A stretch of DNA of 7,869 bases from an uncultured Armatimonadota bacterium (lineage in GTDB: Bacteria > Armatimonadota > Fimbriimonadia > Fimbriimonadales > Fimbriimonadaceae): assembly GCA_946478935.1 (NCBI GenBank), contig CAMLEL010000101.1:1-7869 (forward strand), in the 5' to 3' direction. How positions within the stretch are numbered: position 1 is the first letter of the stretch; every line of letters begins with the position of its first letter. Below, piece by piece: positions 1 to 6,638 of the stretch. Below the pieces are notes generated by a model. It did no database searches. It saw only the letters and a list, made by a program, of their open reading frames with translations, and was not told the origin of the DNA. The position numbers and the translations under genes are program-made.

Positions 1-1
1 G

Positions 2-2086
2 GGCGCTGCCCTGAGTGGGTTCTTCAAAACACTCTTTGGAAAAGCATCCTGGGCGATGCCCGTATTCTTGATCATTCTCGGAGCGGGATACATTTCAGGG
101 AAGAAAGCCGTTGGTGTGACCAGCCTGACGTGGGGCTTGATTCTAATATTCCTGACCATTGTTGGAGTCATGGCCCAGCCGGGACCAAGCGGCGACTTCT
201 TTGACCCCGGGGCCATCTCGACTTCCGGCGGATACCTTGGGGCCATCATGGGTTGGGTCTTTTCCTCACTGCTTGGCGGCGCAAAGCTCGTCGGTTTAGG
301 CGCACTGGGAATGGTTGGCCTGATTCTGAGTGTCAATACCCCCATTCGGGTCATGCTCGAGTCGGGTCGAGATAGAGCCGTCGATTTGAAAAACAAGACC
401 TTGACCCGGGGGGCGACCACCCGTGAGAGGACGATCGCGAAGCGTGCTCTTGTCCAAATGGAAGCGGAGAACGACCGATCCAAGCGCAAAGCTGCCACAG
501 AGGATTCGTCGTCGGATCCAGTCGCCGAGCGTGTCCGCAAGATGCCAGTCTTCAGGAATGCCGGCCAAGCCGAAGCTCAAAAAGAAGCAGCCGTGCTTGA
601 TACGCAATCAGCGACTCCTAAGGAAGGATATCAGTTACCGCCTCTGACCCTGTTGACGGAAAACGCAAATAAGCCCAAACGCAGCCAACAGGAAATGCAG
701 AGGAACATCGAGACGCTTGAAGGAACTCTCGAACAATTCGGAATCGAAGCGAATGTCGTGGAAGTTGCCACCGGTCCGACCGTAACCAGATACGAAATCC
801 AGCTGGGCCCCGGAATACGAGTGGCGCGCATCTCGGCCCTTGCTGACAATATCGCCTTGGATCTGGCAGCTTCGCACGTTCGAGTTGAAGCTCCGATCCC
901 CGGAAAATCCGCGATCGGAGTCGAAGTGCCGAACTCAGCGGCCACTCCGGTGTTCTTGCGCGAACTCGCCGAGTCAAAGGAGTTTAAGGACAACCCCTCC
1001 AAGTTGACCGTCGCACTTGGCCAAGATGTGAGCGGCACCAACAAGTATGCGGACCTCACCAAGATGCCACACCTCTTGATCTGTGGTGCGACCAACTCAG
1101 GAAAATCCATCGGACTCGCAACGCTCATCACATCCTTGCTGATGCGCAACACGCCAAAAGATGTGCGACTTGTGATGATCGACCCGAAGCGGGTCGAACT
1201 CACACTGTTCGATCGCATCCCCCACCTCATGTGTCCGGTGATCAAAGACGTCAAGGAGGCTCCCGGAGTCCTTCGTGCCGTCTGGCGTGAAATGGACCGC
1301 CGCTATGACCTCCTCAGCGAGCAGGGCGTTCGAAACATTCAGGGTTGGAACGAGCAAGCCAGCTTCCAAGACAAACTGCCGTACATCGTTGTTGTCATCG
1401 ATGAGCTTGCTGACCTGATGATCCAAGCCGCCGCCGAAGTTGAGACATCGATCGTGAGGCTAGCGCAGCTCGCCAGGGCGGTTGGAATTCATCTCGTCAT
1501 CGCCACTCAACGCCCCTCCGTAGACGTCATTACCGGCACGATCAAGGCCAACATTCCTTCTCGAATCGCCTTCGCCGTTTCATCTCAGATCGATTCAAGA
1601 ACCATTCTCGATCAAAAGGGCGCCGAGGACTTGATCGGCAAAGGGGACATGCTTTTCATGCCGATCGACGCCAGCAAGCCGGTCCGCGTGCAAGGCTGCT
1701 ATGTTAGCGAACGAGAAATCGAAGCGATCTGCACCTTCTGGCGTGAACAGGAGAAGCCCGTCTTCACGATAGATCCCGTGGCCGAGGGAGTTCATGACTC
1801 TAAAAAGGAATCGGGAGACTTTGGCAACAGCGACATGGATCCGCTGTGGGAAGAGGCGATCACCTTCGTGGTGGAGCGCGGTCAAGCGTCGACATCCATG
1901 TTGCAGCGAAGATTCTCAATCGGTTTCCAGCGTGCTTCACGCTTGCTCGACACAATGGAAGAACGTGGAGTCGTCGGACCCCGGGATGGGCCGCGCCCCA
2001 GGGAAGTGCTCGTCAGCCTGTCTGACTTGGATGCGATGACCGGCAAAGCTCCCGAGTACGAAACCGGCTGGATCGGCGACGAATAG
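2..2086 (+). CDS. ftsK: FtsK/SpoIIIE-family DNA translocase (5'-truncated by window edge)
   Basis: This is a membrane-anchored ATP-driven double-stranded DNA pump that clears or segregates chromosome ends at the division septum. The frame is open back to base 2 and the residues before the ATG at 56 (GALSGFFKTLFGKASWA) look like normal FtsK membrane-domain sequence, so the true start lies upstream. Numbering from M56, hydrophobic segments lie near residues 2-13, 24-40 and 58-93, followed by a charged linker to about 195. The alpha/beta motor follows: Walker A GATNSGKS at 344-351, IDPKRVELT near 375, Walker B VVVIDELAD at 445-453, and the ATQRPSVDVITG segment at 483-494. The C-terminal winged-helix gamma domain, which reads polar DNA sequences, covers about 595-655 (STSMLQRRFSIGFQRASRL). 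All motor motifs look intact. The gene ends 9 bases from the convergent receiver gene with no terminator visible in the gap. Family assignment is very secure; FtsK versus SpoIIIE naming is convention. Confidence 0.96.
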   Translation, partial: GAALSGFFKTLFGKASWAMPVFLIILGAGYISGKKAVGVTSLTWGLILIFLTIVGVMAQPGPSGDFFDPGAISTSGGYLGAIMGWVFSSLLGGAKLVGLGALGMVGLILSVNTPIRVMLESGRDRAVDLKNKTLTRGATTRERTIAKRALVQMEAENDRSKRKAATEDSSSDPVAERVRKMPVFRNAGQAEAQKEAAVLDTQSATPKEGYQLPPLTLLTENANKPKRSQQEMQRNIETLEGTLEQFGIEANVVEVATGPTVTRYEIQLGPGIRVARISALADNIALDLAASHVRVEAPIPGKSAIGVEVPNSAATPVFLRELAESKEFKDNPSKLTVALGQDVSGTNKYADLTKMPHLLICGATNSGKSIGLATLITSLLMRNTPKDVRLVMIDPKRVELTLFDRIPHLMCPVIKDVKEAPGVLRAVWREMDRRYDLLSEQGVRNIQGWNEQASFQDKLPYIVVVIDELADLMIQAAAEVETSIVRLAQLARAVGIHLVIATQRPSVDVITGTIKANIPSRIAFAVSSQIDSRTILDQKGAEDLIGKGDMLFMPIDASKPVRVQGCYVSEREIEAICTFWREQEKPVFTIDPVAEGVHDSKKESGDFGNSDMDPLWEEAITFVVERGQASTSMLQRRFSIGFQRASRLLDTMEERGVVGPRDGPRPREVLVSLSDLDAMTGKAPEYETGWIGDE

Positions 2087-2095
2087 GTCCCCGGC

Positions 2096-2476
2096 TTAGT
2101 TTTCAGTCGTGGCGGGTGAATCCACCGGAGCCTCGTCCAACATTTCGGACCAATCGTACTTGCCGTTTTGCATTACGACCTTGACCGGTTGATAAGGCTC
2201 GACTTGCGCTTCCAAGGCTGGCCCTGCTTCCAAAGTCAGAAGGATTACGGGCATCTGGCTCCCAAGGTCCTTGCGGAGATACTCGATTACCTCGACCCCG
2301 TCGGCTCTTGGCATCACGAGATCCAAAACTGCAACGTCGAACTCACGCTCCGCGAGCCGGTCCTTTGCTTGCTGACCATCGAACGCGGTCACCACAGAGT
2401 ATCCGTAATGCTCGAGGTTGACTTGGACCAATCGGGCGATGTGGGGATCATCATCGCAAACCAGAGCGCATTTCAT
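2096..2476 (-). CDS. Stand-alone response regulator receiver-domain protein
   Basis: This is a 126-residue CheY-like receiver domain with no output domain, expected to be a cytoplasmic phosphoryl acceptor in a two-component relay. The start at 2476 gives MKCALVCDDDPHIARL, a typical first strand with the Mg-binding acidic cluster D8-D10. An in-frame upstream ATG at 2545 falls inside the terminator of the preceding gene and was rejected. The likely phosphorylation site is D52 in VLDLVMP, and the conserved Thr is T81 in ILLTLEA. The last third is odd: instead of the usual GA.dYl.KPf pattern it reads EPYQPVKVVMQNGKYDWSEML, so the switch lysine is uncertain (K99 is a candidate). A short acidic tail ends the protein. 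No histidine kinase is encoded in the window, so its partner is unknown. The receiver fold is confident; the function is not. Confidence 0.88.
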   Translation of the reverse strand: MKCALVCDDDPHIARLVQVNLEHYGYSVVTAFDGQQAKDRLAEREFDVAVLDLVMPRADGVEVIEYLRKDLGSQMPVILLTLEAGPALEAQVEPYQPVKVVMQNGKYDWSEMLDEAPVDSPATTEN

Positions 2477-2482
2477 GCCCCT

Positions 2483-2488
2483 ATTGTA
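2483..2488 (-). promoter_or_regulatory. Candidate -10 element of the receiver gene
   Basis: On the minus strand this reads TACAAT, five of six matches to the sigma-70 -10 consensus. Only six bases (AGGGGC) separate it from the ATG at 2476. A TTTCCA hexamer lies 18 bases further upstream as a weak -35. If used, transcription would begin at or next to the start codon, giving a leaderless mRNA. The AGGGG is too close to the ATG to act as a normal Shine-Dalgarno site. This is inferred from sequence only. Confidence 0.45.
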
Positions 2489-2515
2489 AGGCATGCAATT
2501 CCATGGTGGAAACCC

Positions 2516-2555
2516 AAAAAATGAAAAAGCGGACCAAGTTTGCACTTGGCCCGCT
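2516..2555 (-). terminator. Rho-independent terminator of the secreted-protein gene
   Basis: Bases 2528-2539 pair with 2544-2555 around a four-base loop to form a 12-pair stem. In minus-strand RNA the loop is GCAA, a GNRA tetraloop. The one imperfect pair (2533/2550) is a G-U wobble in minus-strand RNA but an A-C mismatch in plus-strand RNA. The stem is followed leftward by TTTT, CA, then a run of six T. It lies 14 bases beyond the stop codon of the gene ending at 2570, so stem, loop, tail and position all indicate termination of leftward transcription. Confidence 0.92.
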
Positions 2556-2569
2556 GGATGGTTCAGGAA

Positions 2570-4000
2570 TTACCAGCGATTCTGGTTCGTTCCGAATTCC
2601 CGGATCACCCAATTCCGCCCTTCTACTTCAAGCTTGAAATAGTGATGGACGGTTGTCCGACGTCCCCAAGGATCGTCGAAGTCGTGCACCGCGAAGACCG
2701 AAGCTGCATCTCGGCGATACTGGACGTCCACGATTCGATAATCGCGCGTGCTGGTGTTTTCAGCCGCGTCGAGCAACGTATCGTAGAAGTCATCGGGTCT
2801 TAACGAATAGGAATATCGCCCATCCATGATGATTCCGACTTGGCCATAACGAGGTACCAATCTACCGATCGCTCGCCGATCCCCGTCCATGAAGGCGTTT
2901 CGGATATCTTCGACCACGTAGTCGAGGTCATTGTAGTCTCGGTTCCAGTAACTTCGACTGGGTTGATTCCACTGGTATCGAACGCCATAGAAAGGAGCCC
3001 AAACGTAATTGCCCGGGAAATAGCATCTTGCCGCATTGAAGTACGGTGGAAGATGGGCATAGTAGTAGAACGGCGAGAATGCGAAGTCACTTCGATAAGG
3101 ATCGAACACGTAGTGTGGGTAGTAGAAGTAATCGTCGCACCAGCGAGAATCGTAGTGCGTATACCCAAACCGAATTCGAGTATTACCGATACGAATTTCG
3201 TCCGATCGTCTTACCTGGTTCGCCAGTGATCCTCTTCGAATATCGACCGAAACTCGGTCGATATTGATCGGGCCGCCATTGCGACCTTCGCGACGAGTAT
3301 TGGTATTGGAGCCGTATCGAACCGTGCCACTCCTCGACCCGCTCTTCCGCTGGAGAAGGTTGTCGCGTGATCCTTGTTCCTCACGAGGATTGAAAATAAT
3401 CGTTCCGTTGTCTCGACGGCCCGAACCACCGCGGTTTGGAATCCCGCCTTGGTCTTGACTTCCGCCACGATTGGGAATGCCGCCACGATCCTCGTTTCCA
3501 CCACGATTGGGAATACCTCCGCGATTTTGGTCACGGTCACGATTCGGCGCTCCGCGCCCGAGTGGATCGCCATTTCTGGGAGGATCTTGTCTCGGTGGTT
3601 CCTGCCGACTCGGTGGGCCCTGCCTTCCGGGAGGCGGAGTTTCACGCTGGGGTGGCTCGCGTCGCGGCGGATCTTGGCGTCCGGGAGGTGGGGTTTCTCG
3701 CTGAGGAGGAGACTCTCGGCGGCCCGGCGGCTCTCGACGTGGAGGGTCTTGCCTCGGGGGAGGTGATTCTTGCCGTCCAGGAGGCTCTCTACGAGGCGGG
3801 GCCTGCCTTGATGGAGGGGATTCGCGCTGGCCCGGAGGTTCACGCCGCGGCGGGTCCTGTCGCTGCCCACCGCCAGAACCACCAGATGAACCTCCTCCAC
3901 GCTTGCCACGACCCAAATCCTGACTGATGGAAGAGGTCAGCGCCAAGCCAAAGCAGGCTGCCATAGCCAACAAAGGAAAAAGCTTTCGACGATGATTCAT
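2570..4000 (-). CDS. Secreted Pro/Arg-rich repeat protein with NTF2-like C-terminal domain
   Basis: The product is 476 residues and I do not recognise a named family. The start at 4000 is chosen because it opens directly on a signal peptide (MNHRRKLFPLLAMAACFGLA..., about residues 1-27); an in-frame ATG at 4060 would bury it. A Gly/Ser stretch follows, then a Pro/Arg/Glu-rich region (about 49-143) built from units like PPRREPPGRQESP. Three 12-residue repeats of type GGIPNRGGNEDR cover 161-196. Residues about 280-352 are very rich in Tyr, Phe and Trp and include two Cys. The last about 115 residues (DYVVEDIRNAFMDGDRRAI ... HHYFKLEVEGRNWVIREFG) have the helix-then-strands pattern of SnoaL/NTF2-like domains, by eye only. 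The protein is probably exported, perhaps associated with the cell surface. It is followed by a strong terminator and transcribed divergently from the isocitrate dehydrogenase gene. Confidence 0.85.
   Translation of the reverse strand: MNHRRKLFPLLAMAACFGLALTSSISQDLGRGKRGGGSSGGSGGGQRQDPPRREPPGQRESPPSRQAPPRREPPGRQESPPPRQDPPRREPPGRRESPPQRETPPPGRQDPPRREPPQRETPPPGRQGPPSRQEPPRQDPPRNGDPLGRGAPNRDRDQNRGGIPNRGGNEDRGGIPNRGGSQDQGGIPNRGGSGRRDNGTIIFNPREEQGSRDNLLQRKSGSRSGTVRYGSNTNTRREGRNGGPINIDRVSVDIRRGSLANQVRRSDEIRIGNTRIRFGYTHYDSRWCDDYFYYPHYVFDPYRSDFAFSPFYYYAHLPPYFNAARCYFPGNYVWAPFYGVRYQWNQPSRSYWNRDYNDLDYVVEDIRNAFMDGDRRAIGRLVPRYGQVGIIMDGRYSYSLRPDDFYDTLLDAAENTSTRDYRIVDVQYRRDAASVFAVHDFDDPWGRRTTVHHYFKLEVEGRNWVIREFGTNQNRW
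3413..3520 (-). repeat. Three in-frame 36-base repeats (12-residue GGIPNRGG units)
   Basis: Three consecutive 36-base units encode GGIPNRGG plus four variable residues (NEDR, SQDQ, SGRR). The GGAAT core on the plus strand recurs at 3438, 3474 and 3510, exactly 36 bases apart. The units differ at synonymous sites, so the repeat has been kept as protein and is not a very recent duplication. Confidence 0.9.
3572..3856 (-). repeat. Low-complexity Pro/Arg/Glu-rich coding repeat
   Basis: This stretch of the secreted-protein gene encodes degenerate tandem units such as PPRREPPGRQESP and RETPPPGRQ, about 95 residues in all. The mix of Pro, Arg, Glu, Gln and Ser predicts an extended, disordered, highly charged spacer. 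Its biased composition also opens spurious long frames on both strands. Confidence 0.8.
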
Positions 4001-4087
4001 TTGTTTTATGATACGACGTACGACGGATGGCTTAGTTTCATTCCCAAGACTATCAATCATTCACCCTGACGCGCCAAGATTACTCAG
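4001..4087. promoter_or_regulatory. Divergent promoter region
   Basis: These 87 bases separate the start of the leftward secreted-protein gene from the rightward isocitrate dehydrogenase gene and must hold both promoters. Leftward, a TATCAT lies close to the ATG and is listed separately. Rightward, TATCAA at 4051-4056 is a weak -10 candidate without a good -35. No Shine-Dalgarno-like sequence precedes the ATG at 4088. I see no clear operator or riboswitch. Confidence 0.5.
4008..4013 (-). promoter_or_regulatory. Candidate -10 element of the secreted-protein gene
   Basis: The minus strand reads TATCAT, then AAAACAA, then the ATG at 4000. The seven-base gap would place the transcription start at or near the A of the ATG, and no Shine-Dalgarno motif is present. 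No good -35 hexamer is visible at 16-18 bases. This mirrors the arrangement at the receiver gene. Confidence 0.42.
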
Positions 4088-5107
4088 ATGAGCAAACGTC
4101 GCATCGCGCTGATTCCCGGAGATGGGATTGGGCCAGAAATCACGGCCGCCGTCCTTCGAATTTTGGAGTCCACCGGATTCGAAGCGGACTGGGTACAGCT
4201 AGAAGCGGGCATCGGCGCCGTGGAAAAGGGCAAGCCAGCGATGCCCGTTGAGACTATCGAAGCCATTCGTGAGATCGGCTTGGCTCTGAAGGGACCTACG
4301 ACGACGCCAATCGGGGGCGGTCACGTGAGCGCCAACGTTGCATTGCGAAAGGCATTGGATCTTTATGCCAATGTCCGCCCCGCCAAGACGCTCCCGGGCC
4401 TCAAGGGCCACTTTGCCAACACCCGCATCGATGTGATCATCGTGCGCGAAAATACCGAGGATTTATACGCAGGCATTGAATTCATGCCGCATCCCGACAT
4501 GGCGCAAGCCATCAAAGTGATCACCCGGCCCGGCTGCAAGCGACTATGCGACTTCGCATTCGATATGGCCGTTAAGCAGGGACGCAAGCGCGTCACCGCA
4601 ATTCACAAAGCCAACATCATGAAGCTTGCCGATGGGCTCTTTTTGGAAGAGTTTTATAAATCGGCTGCGAAGTACCCGGATATCACTGCCGACGACATTA
4701 TCGTCGACAACTGCTGCATGCAACTGGTTACCAAACCAGAGCAATTCGACGTCCTCGTCACAGAAAACCTCTACGGCGATATTGTCAGCGACCTGTGCGC
4801 GGGGCTCGTTGGCGGGCTTGGATTAGCTCCGGGAGCGAACATTGGCGAGCATGGGGCAGTCTTCGAGGCCGTGCATGGCTCGGCCCCCGACATTGCTGGC
4901 AAAGGCTTGGCCAATCCCACGGCGCTCCTTTTCAGCGCACTGATGATGCTGCGACACATTGGAGAGAATGATCGGGCGACCAAAATCGGTCGCGCGGTCC
5001 TCAAGGTATTTGGGGAAGGCAAGACCCTGACCGGTGATCTTGGCGGCAAGGCGACGACGAAAGAGTTCACCGACGCGGTCATCGCCACGATCAAAGATAG
5101 TCAATGA
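4088..5107 (+). CDS. NAD-dependent isocitrate dehydrogenase
   Basis: This is a beta-decarboxylating dehydrogenase of 339 residues, most likely converting isocitrate to 2-oxoglutarate and CO2 in the TCA cycle. The N-terminus LIPGDGIGPEI is the family signature. Substrate-binding residues align as S81 and N83 in HVSANVALRKAL, R87, R97 in YANVRP, R120 in IVREN, Y127 and K174 in HKANIMK. Metal ligands are D207, D231 and D235 (NLYGDIVSDL). HGSAPDIAG at 263-271 has Asp-Ile where NADP enzymes such as E. coli Icd have Lys-Tyr, so NAD use is predicted. Length and the NVALRKALDLYANVRPAK segment fit the short NAD-IDH group better than isopropylmalate dehydrogenase; homoisocitrate dehydrogenase remains possible. 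The ATG at 4088 is the natural start. The gene heads a rightward cluster and its stop overlaps the next start (ATGA). Confidence 0.9.
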   Translation: MSKRRIALIPGDGIGPEITAAVLRILESTGFEADWVQLEAGIGAVEKGKPAMPVETIEAIREIGLALKGPTTTPIGGGHVSANVALRKALDLYANVRPAKTLPGLKGHFANTRIDVIIVRENTEDLYAGIEFMPHPDMAQAIKVITRPGCKRLCDFAFDMAVKQGRKRVTAIHKANIMKLADGLFLEEFYKSAAKYPDITADDIIVDNCCMQLVTKPEQFDVLVTENLYGDIVSDLCAGLVGGLGLAPGANIGEHGAVFEAVHGSAPDIAGKGLANPTALLFSALMMLRHIGENDRATKIGRAVLKVFGEGKTLTGDLGGKATTKEFTDAVIATIKDSQ

Positions 5108-5976
5108 GGATCCTGGTGACCGGCGGCGCGGGCATGCTGGGTCACGACTTGGTGGCGCAGCTCCAGTCGACGGGTCACGATGTATCTGCACCATCGAGGG
5201 CAGAAGTTGATATCTCTGACCCGCAGTCCGTGGCAAATATCACGCAGGGGCCGCCATTTGATTGGTGCGTGAACTGTGCTGCATACACTGCGGTCGACCT
5301 GGCAGAGTCTCATGAACAATTGGCAGCCGAGGTGAACGCACTCGGTCCAGGCTACCTCGCCCGGGCTTGCGCCATGACCGGCACAAAACTTCTCCATGTT
5401 TCGACCGATTTTGTGTTTGATGGGAAGAGCCGAGCACCCTATGTCGAGACCGACCCTCCGAATCCGGTCGGCGTCTATGCGCGGACGAAATTGGCCGGCG
5501 AAGAAGCGATCCAGAACGCCATGCCAAATGCATTGATACTGAGAACATCTTGGCTATACGGTATTCACGGCAAGTGCTTTCCGAAAACGATCATCCGCGC
5601 CTGGCAGGCGGGACGGGCTCTTCGCGTCGTGGGAGATCAATTTGGCTGCCCAACCTCTTCGGTAGATTTGTCCCAGACAATCCTTCATGCAATTGAATCA
5701 GACCTGTTCCCAGGAACTTATCACGCTTGCGGACCCGATATCATGAGCTGGCACGAACTGGCAGTTTTGGCGATTTCCGAGTTCAAGTCCGCTCACGACT
5801 TGCCCGGCGATGTGAGAATTGAGTCGATTTCGACCGATCAGTGGCCGACACCGGCAGTCAGACCGCCCTACAGCGTGCTTTCGACGGCAAAGCTGGCCGA
5901 TGCCGGGATACGCAGCATGAGACCTGCGCGGGAGTCGGTTGCTGAGTTTGCGCGTCGCCTGCCCGTCGTCGAATAA
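5104..5976 (+). CDS. rfbD: dTDP-4-dehydrorhamnose reductase (RmlD) family protein
   Basis: This is an extended short-chain dehydrogenase of 290 residues. The family reduces dTDP-4-keto-L-rhamnose to dTDP-L-rhamnose with NAD(P)H for surface polysaccharide synthesis. Visible features are the nucleotide-binding MRILVTGGAGMLG (GxxGxxG at 7-13), NCAAYTAVD at 57-65, STDFVFDG at 100-107, the catalytic YxxxK pair Y125 and K129 in VYARTK, RTSWLYG at 147-153, and the C-terminal RPPYSVLST at 253-261. Length is normal for the family. The start overlaps the isocitrate dehydrogenase stop by four bases, suggesting translational coupling; there is no evident Shine-Dalgarno site. No rmlA, rmlB or rmlC is in the window, so the exact substrate is inferred from the family. 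A different deoxysugar reductase is the main alternative. Confidence 0.9.
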   Translation: MRILVTGGAGMLGHDLVAQLQSTGHDVSAPSRAEVDISDPQSVANITQGPPFDWCVNCAAYTAVDLAESHEQLAAEVNALGPGYLARACAMTGTKLLHVSTDFVFDGKSRAPYVETDPPNPVGVYARTKLAGEEAIQNAMPNALILRTSWLYGIHGKCFPKTIIRAWQAGRALRVVGDQFGCPTSSVDLSQTILHAIESDLFPGTYHACGPDIMSWHELAVLAISEFKSAHDLPGDVRIESISTDQWPTPAVRPPYSVLSTAKLADAGIRSMRPARESVAEFARRLPVVE

Positions 5977-6032
5977 AAACGTTGCGACACTCGAAATCCG
6001 GCCAGACTCGTGTTCGCGGGTACCCTGAGGGA

Positions 6033-6638
6033 GTGCCGGCGACGCTTGGAAGAACGAATAAAGTCTTTCCACAGACGTGGCTTCGTCTGACCTTGGACGA
6101 ATCGAATCACCACTCAAACGGAGTGCTCGCAGATGCCCTTGCAAAGGAAACCGTACTCGACATCTCGGTGAGCCCAGCTTTGTGGGGAAACCTCCTACGG
6201 GGTAAGGAAGTCAAGCTGATGACTCGTGGAGGCATTGAGATCGCGCAGGCTCCCGACGAGAAGACGGCGAGTGACCTGCTCGAGGCCCACATGATCCAAA
6301 CTCTTTCCGCGCTGGGTCGGGAAGCCATCGACTTCTATTTTTTGACCGTGCGTTCGGCGCTTGAGGAGTTTCAGATATCAGGCGCATTGCGGGCTCTCGA
6401 AAGCGCACGCCAGGAAGGTCATGTCGGTCATATAGGCTTGTCCAGTGAAGGGCCCCCAATGGCGACCCTGGCGCTCTGGCAGTTTCACGATGCCTTCGAG
6501 GTTTTGCTCCTCGACCGGCCCGATGAGGCATTGATGAGCCTGGCCAGAGAGCGGCGCGTCGGGATCGTAACGGCGTTTCCTTCTGAAGAGACACAGCTCG
6601 CTCGGTGGACAGTTTCTCCTGACGAGGGATCGGTATGA
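6033..6638 (+). CDS. Degenerate aldo/keto reductase-like protein, probable pseudoenzyme
   Basis: The product is 201 residues from the GTG at 6033, against roughly 280-330 for active aldo/keto reductases. The GTG start puts ATLGRTNKVFPQ at the N-terminus, matching the usual family opening LGrTGlkVs; an in-frame TTG at 5982 would add 17 residues. The strongest match is the middle: LEAHMIQTLSALGREAIDFYFL and GALRALESARQEGHVGHIGLSS follow the family pattern of SLrrLgtdyiDlyllH and L..lk.eGkvraiGvS. Of the Asp-Tyr-Lys-His tetrad, by eye Asp is D43, Tyr is replaced by Trp (W51), Lys by Arg (R65, LMTRGG) and His by Thr (T105). The C-terminal NADPH-clamping region is missing. It overlaps the next gene by ATGA. 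The intact frame argues against simple decay, so a non-catalytic role is possible. Confidence 0.75.
   Translation: MPATLGRTNKVFPQTWLRLTLDESNHHSNGVLADALAKETVLDISVSPALWGNLLRGKEVKLMTRGGIEIAQAPDEKTASDLLEAHMIQTLSALGREAIDFYFLTVRSALEEFQISGALRALESARQEGHVGHIGLSSEGPPMATLALWQFHDAFEVLLLDRPDEALMSLARERRVGIVTAFPSEETQLARWTVSPDEGSV

Noticed and set aside
1085..1110. Asn in the FtsK Walker A motif (GATNSGKS where GATGSGKS is common)
   Set aside because: The lysine and serine that bind nucleotide are intact and this position varies among P-loop proteins, so it is not evidence for an altered motor.
618..1254. Overlapping antisense frames opposite the FtsK motor domain
   Set aside because: The plus strand encodes a conserved FtsK motor here; the antisense frames show no recognisable motifs.
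2168..2524. A 118-codon plus-strand frame opposite the receiver gene
   Set aside because: The minus strand has the clear receiver motifs; the plus-strand product resembles nothing and runs through the terminator.
2477..2545. N-terminal extension of the receiver protein from an ATG at 2545
   Set aside because: The extension would start in the terminator hairpin and encodes sequence unlike any receiver N-terminus, whereas the ATG at 2476 opens directly on the first strand.
3413..3520. 36-base periodicity reminiscent of a CRISPR array
   Set aside because: The units are contiguous, in frame and degenerate, with no unique spacers; they are coding repeats of the secreted protein.
3211..3909. A second 232-codon minus-strand frame inside the secreted-protein gene
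   Set aside because: It is a frame-shifted reading of the same repetitive DNA and shows no coherent domain or signal peptide.
3436..3927. A 163-codon frame on the plus strand, antisense to the secreted-protein gene
   Set aside because: It lies wholly across the Pro/Arg/Gly-rich repeats, whose biased codons suppress stops in other frames. The minus-strand protein has a signal peptide, in-frame repeats and a folded domain, so it is the real gene.
6018..6025. Eight-base perfect palindrome GGGTACCC before the aldo/keto reductase-like gene
   Set aside because: It is too short to be called an operator, has no second copy nearby, and can occur by chance in a window of this size.
5982..6032. TTG start for the aldo/keto reductase-like gene
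   Set aside because: It adds 17 residues with no family resemblance and has no ribosome-binding site. The GTG at 6033 is placed where the family normally begins. The TTG remains possible.
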